Counted from the first letter of the stretch, positions 7,734 through 16,511 are shown. The stretch: 64,000 bases of DNA from Chloroflexia bacterium SDU3-3 (GCA_009268125.1 WBOU01000003.1:62001-126000); one strand, 5' to 3'. Notes: generated by a model from the sequence alone, not told the origin. Translations and numbers: made by a program.

Positions 7734-8348
7734 ATGCAGACGCTGCTTATCGCCACCACCAATCTCCACAAGCTCGAAGAGTACAGCGCGATCTTCGCGG
7801 GTCTGCCCGTCGCGCTGCGCTCGCTGCGCGATGTCGGCATCAGCGACGATGTGGAGGAAACCGGCACCACCTTCGCGGCCAACGCCCAGCTCAAGGCCGA
7901 ATACTACGCCCAGCGCAGCGGCCTGGCCACCCTGGCCGACGACTCGGGGCTAGAGGTGGCGGCGCTGGGCGGCGACCCAGGCGTGCGCTCGGCCCGCTAT
8001 GCTGGCCCCGGCGCGACCGACGCCGACCGCATCAACCTGCTGCTCAAGAACCTGGCCAGCGTGCCCTTCCACGAGCGGCTGGCCCGCTTCGTGTGCGCCA
8101 TCGCCATCACCAGGCCGGGCGGCCCCATCGAGCTGGTGGAGGGCACGGTCTCGGGCGTGATCGAGAACGAGCCGCGCGGCAGCTTCGGCTTTGGCTACGA
8201 CCCGGTGTTCTACGTGCTGGATGAGAACAAGACCATGGCCGAGCTGCCGCCCGAGCGCAAGAACCAGATCAGCCACCGCGCCGTCGCATCCAAGGGCGCG
8301 CGCGAGATCATCGAGCGCTGGCTGGCCGAGGGCAAGCTCGACGCCTGA
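7734..8348 (+). CDS. rdgB: RdgB/HAM1 non-canonical purine NTP pyrophosphatase
   Basis: Hydrolyses ITP, dITP and XTP to the monophosphate, cleaning the nucleotide pool. The 204-residue sequence has the family order: TTNLHKLEEY (8-17), substrate loop DDSGLEV (69-75, catalytic Asp), FGFGYDPVF, and the C-terminal SHRAVASKGA motif. GAGGTA sits upstream of the ATG. It follows the VTT gene on the same strand. Two hairpins lie past its stop codon. Confidence 0.95.
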   Translation: MQTLLIATTNLHKLEEYSAIFAGLPVALRSLRDVGISDDVEETGTTFAANAQLKAEYYAQRSGLATLADDSGLEVAALGGDPGVRSARYAGPGATDADRINLLLKNLASVPFHERLARFVCAIAITRPGGPIELVEGTVSGVIENEPRGSFGFGYDPVFYVLDENKTMAELPPERKNQISHRAVASKGAREIIERWLAEGKLDA

Positions 8349-8357
8349 CACCAATTA

Positions 8358-8416
8358 GTCGGGGGTTCCTCGTATGTCGACCCGACGCCCGTAGCTCCCG
8401 TTAGGAGGCTGCGGGC
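8358..8416 (+). terminator. Double hairpin downstream of rdgB
   Basis: First stem GTCGGG (8358-8363) / CCCGAC (8381-8386). Second stem GCCCGTAGC (8387-8395) / GCTGCGGGC (8408-8416), nine pairs counting one G-U. They abut with no gap. There is no U-tract (GATTCC follows), so this may be a processing or attenuation structure ahead of pepF rather than a plain terminator. Confidence 0.4.
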
Positions 8417-8502
8417 GATTCCATTCCTATTCATGTGCTGGAGGCGTCACCACTATGATTCTTTGAGCGGCCAACACCGCTCGTAATAAAAGGAGTAGCC
8501 CT

Positions 8503-10308
8503 ATGACAACGGCCGTTCGCCCGCGCGCCGAGATCCCGCTCGAATCCACCTGGGACACCGCCAGCGTCTTTCCATCCGATGCCGAGTGGGAGCGCGAGAT
8601 AGCGCTTGTCGAGTCCCAGCTCCCCGCGCTGGCGGCCTTCCGCGGGCGGCTGCACGAAGGCCCCGCCACTATTGCCACCTGGTTCAGCGCGCTGGAGCAG
8701 ACCATGGGCAGCGTGGAAAAGATCGTCCTCTACGCCACCATGTTCTACACCGTCGATGTCGGCAACCAAGATGCCCTGGCCCGCCAGGCGCGCGCGGTCG
8801 GTATCGTGGCCCGCGCCCAGGCCGCCGCCGCCTTCGCCGAGCCAGAGCTGCTGGCGATCAGCTCGCAGCAGCTGGCCGAGTGGACCGCGCATGACGAGCG
8901 CATGAAGCCACTGGCCCACTACTTCACGAGCCTGGCCAAGCGCAAAGAGCATATCGGATCTGCCGATGTCGAAGCCCTGCTCAGCGCAGTGAGCGAGCCG
9001 TTCGCCAACGCCGCATCCATCCACGCCATCCTGGCCGATGCCGACCTGCAGTTTGGCCACGCCACCGCCGCCGACGGCACCCAGATTCCCATCGCCCAGG
9101 GCAACATCAACGCCCTGCTGGCATCCCCCGACCGCGAGACCCGCCGCACCGCATGGCAGGGCTACGCCGACGCCCACCTGGCCGTCAAAAACACTATGGC
9201 CACCTGCCTCTCCACCGGGGTCAAGCAGAACATCTTCACCGCCCAGGCCCGCCGCTACCCCTCGGCGCTCGATGCGGCCCTGGCCGAGACCCACATCCCC
9301 AGCGAGGTCTTCCACCAGCTGATCAAAACCTTCCAGGCCAACCTGCCTACCTGGCATCGCTACTGGCGGCTGCTGCGCAAGACCCACGGCTACGATCAGC
9401 TGCACGTGTACGACATCAAAGCGCCGCTGGCCAAAAAGCAGATCGTGGTGCCCTACGAGCAGTCGATCGAGTGGATAGTTGAGGGGCTCAAGCCGCTGGG
9501 GCCGGAGTACAGCGCGATCATGCGGCGCGGGATGACCACCGACCGTTGGGTTGACATCTACCCCAACAAAGGCAAGCGCATGGGCGCATTTTCCACTGGC
9601 ACGGTGGGTGCACGCCCATTCATCCTGATGAACTACAACGACGACATTTTTAGCATGAGCACGCTGGCCCACGAGCTGGGGCACTCGATGCACTCGTACC
9701 TCACCTGGGGCAGCCAGCCCTATATCTACGCCAACTACGGCATCTTTGTGGCCGAGGTCGCGTCCAACTTTAACCAGGCGCTGGTGCGCGACCACCTGCT
9801 GCGCACCAACCCCGACCGCGACTTCCAGATCAGCCTGATCGAAGAGGCGATGAGTAACTTCCACCGCTACTTCTTTGTCATGCCCACCCTGGCCCGCTTC
9901 GAGCTGGAGATCCACCAGCGAGCCGAGCGCGGCGAGGGCCTCACGGCGCAGAGCATGATCCAGCTGATGGCCGATCTGTTCCGCGAGGGCTACGGCGACG
10001 AGGTGGTGATCGACGCCGACCGGATCGGCAGCACCTGGTGCCAGTTCTCCACCCACCTCTATGCCAACTTCTATGTCTACCAGTACGCCACCGGTATCTC
10101 GGCGGCCCACACGCTGGCTCGCCACGTGCTGGATGGCGAGCCGGGCGCGGTGGATCGCTACCTCACCTTCCTGCGCTCGGGCAGCTCGCTTTACCCGATC
10201 GATGTGCTGAAGCGCGCCGGGGTGGACATGCTCTCGCCCGAGCCGGTCAACGATGCGTTCAGCGTCCTTTCGCATTATGTCGATCGTCTTGAGCAGCTGC
10301 TGGGGTAG
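8503..10308 (+). CDS. pepF: Oligoendopeptidase F (M3B zinc metallopeptidase)
   Basis: Cytoplasmic endopeptidase that cleaves short peptides. The 601-residue protein has the M3 zinc site HELGH at residues 390-394 within AHELGHSMHSYL. The third ligand region follows in IFVAEVASNFNQALV, and a C-terminal FYVYQYATGISAA motif is diagnostic of the PepF branch. The N-terminal helical domain (about 1-200) is complete, and length matches the family. AAAGGAG precedes the ATG. A 17-bp hairpin terminator follows, so it is likely monocistronic. Confidence 0.95.
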   Translation: MTTAVRPRAEIPLESTWDTASVFPSDAEWEREIALVESQLPALAAFRGRLHEGPATIATWFSALEQTMGSVEKIVLYATMFYTVDVGNQDALARQARAVGIVARAQAAAAFAEPELLAISSQQLAEWTAHDERMKPLAHYFTSLAKRKEHIGSADVEALLSAVSEPFANAASIHAILADADLQFGHATAADGTQIPIAQGNINALLASPDRETRRTAWQGYADAHLAVKNTMATCLSTGVKQNIFTAQARRYPSALDAALAETHIPSEVFHQLIKTFQANLPTWHRYWRLLRKTHGYDQLHVYDIKAPLAKKQIVVPYEQSIEWIVEGLKPLGPEYSAIMRRGMTTDRWVDIYPNKGKRMGAFSTGTVGARPFILMNYNDDIFSMSTLAHELGHSMHSYLTWGSQPYIYANYGIFVAEVASNFNQALVRDHLLRTNPDRDFQISLIEEAMSNFHRYFFVMPTLARFELEIHQRAERGEGLTAQSMIQLMADLFREGYGDEVVIDADRIGSTWCQFSTHLYANFYVYQYATGISAAHTLARHVLDGEPGAVDRYLTFLRSGSSLYPIDVLKRAGVDMLSPEPVNDAFSVLSHYVDRLEQLLG

Positions 10309-10322
10309 AGATTCTCCGCATC

Positions 10323-10365
10323 ACAGCGCCCCATTCCACAAGAAAAGCGTGGAATGGGGCGCTGT
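10323..10365 (+). terminator. Strong hairpin terminator after pepF
   Basis: Perfect 17-bp stem ACAGCGCCCCATTCCAC (10323-10339) / complement (10349-10365), 9-nt loop. It is followed by CGTCT rather than a long U-run. Confidence 0.7.
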
Positions 10366-10389
10366 CGTCTATCCTAGGTTATCTGCCTA

Positions 10390-10418
10390 TTGACAGTATA
10401 ACGTAATACTGTTATAAT
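10390..10418 (+). promoter_or_regulatory. Consensus sigma-70 promoter with internal MerR-type palindrome
   Basis: Exact TTGACA (10390-10395) and exact TATAAT (10413-10418) with a 17-bp spacer. The spacer region carries an inverted repeat ACAGTAT (10393-10399) / ATACTGT (10406-10412) around AACGTA. The full 20 bp is palindromic except at one position pair. MerR dimers bind dyads lying exactly here, between -35 and -10. The first gene downstream is itself a MerR regulator (start 10439), so autoregulation is likely. Confidence 0.85.
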
Positions 10419-10438
10419 CCCTGCAACAAGGACACACG

Positions 10439-11083
10439 ATGAGCGATACCGACACCACAACCGACATGCTCACCATCGGCGAGCTAGCCAGCCAGGCGGA
10501 TGTGACCCCGCGCACCATCCGCTACTACACCAGCGAGGGGCTGCTACCGCCGCCGCATGTGCAGGGCAAGTACACGCGCTACACCGCCGACTATGTGCAG
10601 CGGCTGCGCCTGATCGCGCGGCTCAAGGCCGCCTACCTGCCGCTGAACGAGATCCGCGACCGCATCGCCGCACTCGATACCGAAGGGGTCGAGGCCATGC
10701 TGCGCGAGCTCGGCGAAATGCAGCCAGCCGCCGCGCCCGCGCCCGAGAGCGCCAGCGACTATATCACCGGCATCCTTGAGCAGCAGAAGCGCAGCAGCCA
10801 GCTGCCGCGCCCAGCGCCGCCAGCGCCAATGGCACCGCCACCGGCGCCCGCTGGGGCACCAGCGCCCAGTGCGCCGCCCCCAGCCGCGCCCAAGCAGGCC
10901 GAGGGCTTCCTACGGCGGCTGATCGCCCCCAAGCCCAGCGTCGAAGAGGCGGCGCACGAGCACTGGCAGCGCATCCCGCTGGCCCCTGGCGTCGAACTGC
11001 ACATCCGCAGCGACATCCAGGAGCAGGCGCAGAAACAGATCCAAAAGCTGATCGAGCACGCGCGCTCGATCTTCCGTAGCTAG
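10439..11083 (+). CDS. MerR-family transcriptional regulator with Pro/Ala linker and C-terminal helical tail
   Basis: A 214-residue DNA-binding protein. The winged-helix MerR domain (about 11-80) reads LTIGELASQADVTPRTIRYY ... EGLLPPP ... YVQRLRLIARLKAAYLPL. Residues about 97-160 form a flexible Pro/Ala-rich linker. The C-terminal module (about 160-214), EHWQRIPLAPGVELHIRSD followed by a Gln/Lys-rich helix, is neither a metal-binding loop nor a known drug-binding domain. No conserved metal-ligand cysteines are present. The gene has a consensus promoter with an embedded operator and stands 34 nt upstream of the VWA gene, likely in one operon. Signal sensed is unknown. Confidence 0.85.
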   Translation: MSDTDTTTDMLTIGELASQADVTPRTIRYYTSEGLLPPPHVQGKYTRYTADYVQRLRLIARLKAAYLPLNEIRDRIAALDTEGVEAMLRELGEMQPAAAPAPESASDYITGILEQQKRSSQLPRPAPPAPMAPPPAPAGAPAPSAPPPAAPKQAEGFLRRLIAPKPSVEEAAHEHWQRIPLAPGVELHIRSDIQEQAQKQIQKLIEHARSIFRS

Positions 11084-11117
11084 GCCCAGCGCCCGCCGCT
11101 GGAAAAGGAGCACCACC

Positions 11118-12347
11118 ATGGCAGCACGGATCACTCTTACGGCCCTAAGCGATCAGAGCCTGGTCGCCAGCGAGGTCTCGTCGCAGCGTATCATCGAGTG
11201 GGTCGTCGAAGCCGCCGAGCAGCCCAAGGCCGCAGCGCGCGCCCCGCTCAACATCGCCCTGGTGATCGACCGCAGCGGCTCGATGCACGGCGAGAAGCTC
11301 CACTATGTCCAGCAGGCCGCCTGCCACGTGCTCGACCTGCTGGGGCCAGGCGACCGCGCCGCGATCATCGCCTACGACGACACCATCACCACTATCGCGC
11401 CCAGCACCCTGGTGACGCCCAGCGCCAAGCAGGCCATGCAGCGCGACATCCTGCAGCTGCGCCCCGGCGGCTCCACCAACCTCAGCGGGGGCTGGCTGGA
11501 GGGCTGCCGCCTGATCGCCGAGCAGCTGCAGGCCGAGAATATCACCCGCGCGCTGCTGCTGACGGATGGGCTGGCCAATGCCGGGATCGTGGATGTGGAG
11601 GAGCTGTCGGTGCACGCCCGCGAGCTGCGCAAGCGCGGGGTGGCCACCTCGACCTTTGGCGTGGGGCTGGACTTCAACGAGCAGCTGCTGGAGCTGCTGG
11701 CCGAGCAGGGCGGCGGGCACTTCTACTTCATCGAGCGCCCCCAGCAGATCCCCGAGGTCTTCCGCAGCGAGCTGGGCGAGCTGCTCACCATCACCGCGCG
11801 CGAGGCCACGCTCAGCATCGGCGCGCCGCGCGGGGTGGCGGTCGAGATCATGGGCGGGCTGCCCCACGAGCGCAGCGCCGAGCGCCTGCGGGTGTTCCTG
11901 GGCGACATGTGCGCGGGCGAGCGCCGCATGATCTACACGCGGGTCACGACGCCGACCGATACGGTGGGCACCAGCGTGGTGATCGGCGGCGAGCTAAGCT
12001 ACGCGGATCTGAGCGGGAAGCACCAGCATCTGGCCACCTCGGTAGCCTTCAGCTACCAGGCCGACGCGATCGTGCAGCAGGTGGGGGTGCGCGAGGATCT
12101 GCTGGCGCGGGCCGCCGAGGTGGAGCTGGCCGCCGCCGCCCGCGAGGCGCTGCGGCTGGAGCGCGAGGGCCAGCGCGAGCAGGCCCAGGCCGTGATGCAG
12201 GCCAGCCTGGCTGCCGCACCAGCCATGCCCGCGCCCGCCGCCGCCGCCTACCAGGATCTAGCCTCGCAGCTTGGGCAGGGCATGGAGGAGAGCGAGCGCA
12301 AGCAGGCCCACTTCAGCGCCTACAAGAAGCGCCAGAGCCGCAGCTAG
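11118..12347 (+). CDS. Cytoplasmic VWA-domain protein with intact MIDAS
   Basis: A 409-residue protein with no signal peptide or membrane segment. After an N-terminal beta region comes a von Willebrand factor A domain (about 44-215) with a complete metal-ion-dependent adhesion site: DRSGS (51-55), Thr120 in GGSTNLSGG and Asp150 in LLLTDGLANAG. A beta-sandwich-like middle region follows, then an Ala/Glu-rich helical tail ending in KKRQSRS. The architecture resembles YfbK/Ca-activated-channel-like VWA proteins but lacks their membrane part. AAGGAG precedes the start. Its stop codon overlaps that of the convergent clpS. Partnership with the MerR protein is inferred from the operon. Confidence 0.8.
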   Translation: MAARITLTALSDQSLVASEVSSQRIIEWVVEAAEQPKAAARAPLNIALVIDRSGSMHGEKLHYVQQAACHVLDLLGPGDRAAIIAYDDTITTIAPSTLVTPSAKQAMQRDILQLRPGGSTNLSGGWLEGCRLIAEQLQAENITRALLLTDGLANAGIVDVEELSVHARELRKRGVATSTFGVGLDFNEQLLELLAEQGGGHFYFIERPQQIPEVFRSELGELLTITAREATLSIGAPRGVAVEIMGGLPHERSAERLRVFLGDMCAGERRMIYTRVTTPTDTVGTSVVIGGELSYADLSGKHQHLATSVAFSYQADAIVQQVGVREDLLARAAEVELAAAAREALRLEREGQREQAQAVMQASLAAAPAMPAPAAAAYQDLASQLGQGMEESERKQAHFSAYKKRQSRS

Positions 12348-12685
12348 CTATCTGGCTCCAGGTAGAAGCTCAGCGGGTACCCCGAGTCGCGCGCGATGCT
12401 CTGGGCCGCGTACACGCGATCCTGCGCCTCCTGAAAGGGCAGCACGGTCACGAGTGCGTGGCCCTGATGGTGGGCCTCGAACATCACCTGATACGCCTGA
12501 TCCACATCAAGCGCGAAGATCGTCACCAGCACGGCCACCACAAAGTCCATCGGCGTCACATCATCGTTCTCGATGATCACGCGGTAGGGCTTCTCAAGCT
12601 CCTCATCGCTGGCGACCACAAGCTCCAGGTCGATGGCGGGCTTCGTCTCGACCTGTGGCGAGGGCGGGGGTGCGTCAAGCGGCAT
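12344..12685 (-). CDS. clpS: ATP-dependent Clp protease adaptor ClpS
   Basis: Delivers N-degron substrates to ClpAP/ClpCP. The 113-residue sequence carries the ClpS core PYRVIIENDDVTPMDFVVAVL, including the conserved N-D-D that binds the substrate N-terminus. MFEAHHQGHALVTV and the C-terminal GYPLSFYLEP follow. The N-terminal 30 residues are a variable acidic/Pro-rich extension. No clpA/clpC is adjacent. It converges on the VWA gene, the two stop codons sharing a CTAG. Confidence 0.92.
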   Translation of the reverse strand: MPLDAPPPSPQVETKPAIDLELVVASDEELEKPYRVIIENDDVTPMDFVVAVLVTIFALDVDQAYQVMFEAHHQGHALVTVLPFQEAQDRVYAAQSIARDSGYPLSFYLEPDS

Positions 12686-13046
12686 AGGCGCGGTTATTCC
12701 TCACTTGCCCCGATGGGCAACAATGCTATTCAGCCGATCTGATGCACAAATTATAGTACATCTGGCCAGATCATTCGCCGCTGCCCGCGTACAAAAGCAC
12801 CAATTCACCACCAAAACGACCCAAGAGCCGGTTTACCACGAGGACGCGAGCGCGCGCAAAAGCCGGTTTACCACCAAGGGGAAAAGCCGGAAGTCCACAC
12901 CCAGTCCATATGGCAATAATTACATTACTAGTGCGGTATGGGCCGCCGGGGGTGCCGCCATCTGCCCTTGGCCGACCAGCGCAGCGCCGGTAAAAAACAC
13001 GGGCGAGGCAGCAATGCCTCGCCCGCGCGCATGCTATTTGCCAGCA
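12686..13046. other. Intergenic region with degenerate CCACCAAG/CCACGAG repeats and a terminator
   Basis: No gene is seen. Bases 12798-12880 contain three degenerate copies of the dispersed element (TTCACCACCAAAACG, GGTTTACCACGAGGACGCGAG, GGTTTACCACCAAGGGG), two of them preceded by the same AGCCGG pentamer-plus-G. The ndh terminator occupies the right end (12991-13025). Confidence 0.6.
12991..13025 (-). terminator. Rho-independent terminator of ndh
   Basis: Perfect stem CGGGCGAGGC (13000-13009) / GCCTCGCCCG (13016-13025), 6-nt loop. A6 on the left gives a U-tract for minus-strand transcripts. It lies just downstream of the NDH-2 stop. Confidence 0.85.
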
Positions 13047-14459
13047 TCAGCTGTGCTCGGCCACGGCCTCGGGGGCCACGGCCACCGCATCCACCGCAAA
13101 CGCATCCACCGCAGGCCGCGCCGCCTCGGCGGGCTGGCGCTTCAGGCCGCTGATCAGGCGCACGCCTCGGTCGTAGGTAAAGTAGTTGTAGGCCCAGTTG
13201 GTCATCACGATCAGGCGGTTGCGGAAGCCGATCAGGTAGAGCAGGTGCACGAACAGCCAGCCGACCCAGGCCACGAAGCCGCTCATGCGGATGCCAAACG
13301 AGTCGAACACCGCCGAGCTGCGCCCGATCGTGGCCATCTGGCCCTTGTCGAAGTAGTGGAAGGCATGCTGCGGCTCGCCCTGCTCGCTGCGCAGGATGTT
13401 CTCGGCGGCCAGCTTGCCCATCTGCACCGCCACCGGCGCAACCATGGGGTAGGCCACGCCGGGCTTGTAGCCCTCCAGGTAGGCCATGTCGCCGATCACG
13501 AACACCTCGGGCTTGTCGGGCAGGGTCAGGGTCGGCGTGATCTTCACGCGCGCGCCGCGGGCCTGCTCCACCCCCAGCGCATCGGCTACCTTGGCGGCGC
13601 GCACGCCTGCGGCCCACACCACCGTATCCGAGCGGATGACCGTGCCATCCTTCAGCGCCACCTCGCCCTGCCGCGCCTCGGCCACGGCGGCCTGCAGCCG
13701 CACCTCCACGCCCATGCGGGTGAGCCGCTTGAGCGCCTTGCGCTGCAGCGAGGCGGGGAACGGGGCCAGCAGCTTATCGGCGGCCTCTAGCAGCACCACC
13801 TTGGCCTCACGCACATCCAGCGCCGGATAGTCCTTCTTTAGCACGTGGCGGATCAGCTCCTCGAACGCGCCCACCAGCTCCACGCCGGTCGGACCGCCGC
13901 CGATCACCACAAAGGTCATCATGGCCCTGCGGCGCTCGGGGTCGCGCTCGCACATGGCCCGCTCGAACGAGCCGAGCACCTGGTTGCGCAGCAGCTCGGC
14001 CTCGTCGATATCTTTCAGGCCAAAGGTGTATTTCGCCAGCTCATCGTTGCCAAAGTAGTTATTGGCGCTGCCTGCGGCCAGCACCAGGTAGTCGTAGGGC
14101 ACCCGCCCAGCCTCGGTGATCACGCGCTTCTGGGCGAAGTCGACCCCGCTCACCTCGGTCATCAGGAAGTCGATGTTGCTGTGGCGGCGGATGATGCCGC
14201 GCACCGCCGAGGCGATCGACTCCGGCTCAAGGCCGGCGGTGGCCACCTGGTAGAGCAGCGGCCAGAAGCCGTGGTAGTTGTTGCGATCGAGGATCAGCAC
14301 ATCCACCGGCTGGCCGCCCAGCGCCTTGGCCACATTCAGGCCGCCGAAGCCAGCGCCAACCACCACCACGCGCGGGCGGGTGCCGCCCACGCGGTGGGAG
14401 ATCGGAGCCTGCGCCACGCCGTCGGTCGGATTGCCCTGCGTATTCTGTACCATATCCAT
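13047..14459 (-). CDS. ndh: Type II NADH:quinone oxidoreductase (NDH-2)
   Basis: Single-subunit flavoenzyme that passes electrons from NADH to quinone without pumping protons. The 470-residue protein has the FAD-binding GAGFGG (35-40) and a second Rossmann motif VVIGGGPTGVELVGAFEEL for NADH. It also has ATAG-like VLAAGSANNYFG and the EVFVIGDMAYLE flavin motif. A C-terminal hydrophobic/amphipathic segment (MSGFVAWVGWLFVHLLYLIG) is expected to attach it to the membrane. The last 35 residues are Ala/Val-rich and variable. GGGAG stands 8 nt before the ATG. Divergent from the downstream histidine kinase. Confidence 0.92.
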   Translation of the reverse strand: MDMVQNTQGNPTDGVAQAPISHRVGGTRPRVVVVGAGFGGLNVAKALGGQPVDVLILDRNNYHGFWPLLYQVATAGLEPESIASAVRGIIRRHSNIDFLMTEVSGVDFAQKRVITEAGRVPYDYLVLAAGSANNYFGNDELAKYTFGLKDIDEAELLRNQVLGSFERAMCERDPERRRAMMTFVVIGGGPTGVELVGAFEELIRHVLKKDYPALDVREAKVVLLEAADKLLAPFPASLQRKALKRLTRMGVEVRLQAAVAEARQGEVALKDGTVIRSDTVVWAAGVRAAKVADALGVEQARGARVKITPTLTLPDKPEVFVIGDMAYLEGYKPGVAYPMVAPVAVQMGKLAAENILRSEQGEPQHAFHYFDKGQMATIGRSSAVFDSFGIRMSGFVAWVGWLFVHLLYLIGFRNRLIVMTNWAYNYFTYDRGVRLISGLKRQPAEAARPAVDAFAVDAVAVAPEAVAEHS

Positions 14460-14852
14460 ATGTCAAGCTCCCTTCGCGCACTCAGTCGAATTGAGTCACG
14501 TGGGCTTCGTCGCCGCACATTTGCTCGCTGGTTACGACAGCTGTTCGTTTTCAGCCCTGTACTACCGGGGCGCATAGGCCCTGGAGTATGGCCGTGGCAG
14601 CGTTGCCGCTCTATGGTGCAACAATCAGACCACAGCATGCAGCGTTCTAAAAGGATCGTGGCATCTTTGCTGCATCGCCTGCTAGGGTGATCCATTTCTG
14701 ATTGTGCTTTTTGTAACAAGTATACGTGAATTATATCACAATTTCAAGTAGCAAAAGCGTTGACATCGCTATGGCCATGCAGTACAGTTATTATCCACAC
14801 TCCGCTGTGGCAGCACCGCACTGCGGCCCTACAACATTCGCGAGGTTGAGTT
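14460..14852. other. Divergent intergenic region between ndh and the GAF kinase
   Basis: About 390 bp, AT-richer near 14700-14800 than the surrounding genes. A plausible plus-strand promoter lies at 14760-14788 (next entry). No ORF with a ribosome site and no RNA gene was recognised. Confidence 0.5.
14760..14788 (+). promoter_or_regulatory. Likely sigma-70 promoter of the GAF histidine kinase
   Basis: Exact TTGACA (14760-14765), 17-bp spacer, then TACAGT (14783-14788) as -10. This puts transcription start near 14795, about 58 nt ahead of the kinase ATG. Confidence 0.5.
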
Positions 14853-16487
14853 ATGTCTCCGTCGATTATCGACCAGCGTCAGATCCAAACCCTTGGGCAG
14901 CTCATTTCCGCAGGTGGCTACCCGGATGTGCCCAGCCTTCTCCGCGCCTCCCTTGAGCGCCTGATCACCTTCTGGCCCGCTCAGGCTGGGGCGCTAATCT
15001 ATCAAGCCCCCCACGGCGAACTGCTGGCCTTCGAGTACGGCAATCTCGACGCCGAGGTGGCCAACACCATCGCCGAGGCCCGCGACTCGTTCTCGCGCCG
15101 CACCGAAAATACCGAGCCAGCCATCGGCTACTACGCCCTCGACGACGACCGCCAGCTCGTCGAGCTGACTATCCGCAGCAACAACCAGATGGTCGGCCTG
15201 CTGCACCTGGTGGTGCGCGAGGGCGAGCCAGAGAACACCGCCGCCGCCCACGCCGAGGAAGATATGGTGGTGCTGGTGGTGCGCGCCCTGGGCGGCGAGG
15301 CCGACAAGCTGGCCATGCTGCACCGCGCCGAGCAAGACCTGCGCGAGCTGCACCTGCTCTACGATGTCAGCCAGTCGCTGGCCGCCAACCTCGATCTGCC
15401 CAGCCTGATGGAGGAGATCAAGCGCCGCGCGCCCGAGGTGATCGGGGCTGAGCGCATCTCGATCATGCTCGTGGATGAGCAGCAGCACGAGCTGGTGCTG
15501 GAGGCCAGCGACCTGGGGCCGAACGAGACCCGCGACTTCCGCATCCCCCTCGATAAGGGCATCGCCGGGTGGGTTGCCACCAACGGCATCGGCCAGATCG
15601 TCAACGATGTCGAGCAGGATCCCCGCTGGTTCGATGGCATCTCGCTGGCCACCGACTACATCACCAAATCCATGCTCTGCGTGCCCATGAAGCGCGGCGA
15701 GCGCGTGGTGGGCGTCATCCAGATCCTCAACAAGCGCTCCGGCGGCCCCTTCACCGACCAAGACCTGCGCCTGATGAACACCCTGGCCAGCCAGGCCGCC
15801 GTGGCGGTGGAAAACGCCCAGTTGGTGCGCAGCCTGAAAGAGGAGCGCGACCGGCTGCTGAGCAAAGAGGCCGAGGTGCGCACCGCCATCGCCCGCGACC
15901 TGCACGATGGCCCCACCCAGAGCGTCGCCGCCATCGCCATGAACATCGAGTTCATCAAACGGCTGCTGCGCGCCATGCCCGAGCGCGTGCCCCAGGAGCT
16001 CGACATCCTCTCGGAGCTGGTGCAGAAAACCGCCAACGACATCCGCACCCTGCTGTTCGAGCTGCGCCCGCTGGGCCTGGAGACCCAGGGCCTGCTGGCC
16101 ACGCTCCAGCAGTACGCCGCCCGCTTCCGCGACCCCAACGGTATGCAGGTGCGCCTAGAGGCCCCCGCCAACATCCCTCGCCTGCCGATCGAGATCGAGG
16201 GCGCGATCTTCATCATCGTGCAGGAGGCCGTGAACAACGCCCGCAAGCACGCCAAATCGCCCGAGGTGGTGATCTACCTCTACCAGGAGGAGGACAACCT
16301 GGTGGCCAGCGTGCGCGACCGTGGCAAGGGCTTCAACGTGGCCCAGGTGGAGGCCACCTACACCTCGCGCGGGTCGCTGGGCCTGCTGAACATGCGCGAG
16401 CGCGCCGCCCTGATCGGCGGCGAGTGCCGCATCCGCTCGGTCGAGGGCGAGGGCACCACCATCGAGCTGCGCGTGCCGCTGGCCTAG
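14853..16487 (+). CDS. GAF-domain sensor histidine kinase, NarL/DegS type
   Basis: A 544-residue soluble kinase. The N-terminal 155 residues resemble a degenerate GAF domain. A second, clear GAF domain spans about 175-330 (LPSLMEEIKRRAPEVIGAER ... VAVENAQLV). The HisKA_3 dimerisation domain follows with phospho-acceptor His351 in ARDLHDGPTQS, and a HATPase_c domain carries N-box EAVNNARKHA, G1 RDRGKGF and G2 GSLGLLNMRERA. No transmembrane segment, so the signal is probably cytoplasmic. GAGGT precedes the ATG. There is no response regulator alongside: the next gene is a PucR regulator. Confidence 0.9.
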   Translation: MSPSIIDQRQIQTLGQLISAGGYPDVPSLLRASLERLITFWPAQAGALIYQAPHGELLAFEYGNLDAEVANTIAEARDSFSRRTENTEPAIGYYALDDDRQLVELTIRSNNQMVGLLHLVVREGEPENTAAAHAEEDMVVLVVRALGGEADKLAMLHRAEQDLRELHLLYDVSQSLAANLDLPSLMEEIKRRAPEVIGAERISIMLVDEQQHELVLEASDLGPNETRDFRIPLDKGIAGWVATNGIGQIVNDVEQDPRWFDGISLATDYITKSMLCVPMKRGERVVGVIQILNKRSGGPFTDQDLRLMNTLASQAAVAVENAQLVRSLKEERDRLLSKEAEVRTAIARDLHDGPTQSVAAIAMNIEFIKRLLRAMPERVPQELDILSELVQKTANDIRTLLFELRPLGLETQGLLATLQQYAARFRDPNGMQVRLEAPANIPRLPIEIEGAIFIIVQEAVNNARKHAKSPEVVIYLYQEEDNLVASVRDRGKGFNVAQVEATYTSRGSLGLLNMRERAALIGGECRIRSVEGEGTTIELRVPLA

Positions 16488-16511
16488 CCCGCCGCACCAT
16501 ACGCCGCGCCG

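Noticed and set aside
8431-10275. 614-residue minus-strand frame opposite pepF
   Set aside because: Shadow frame; pepF has the HELGH zinc site and an AAAGGAG ribosome site.
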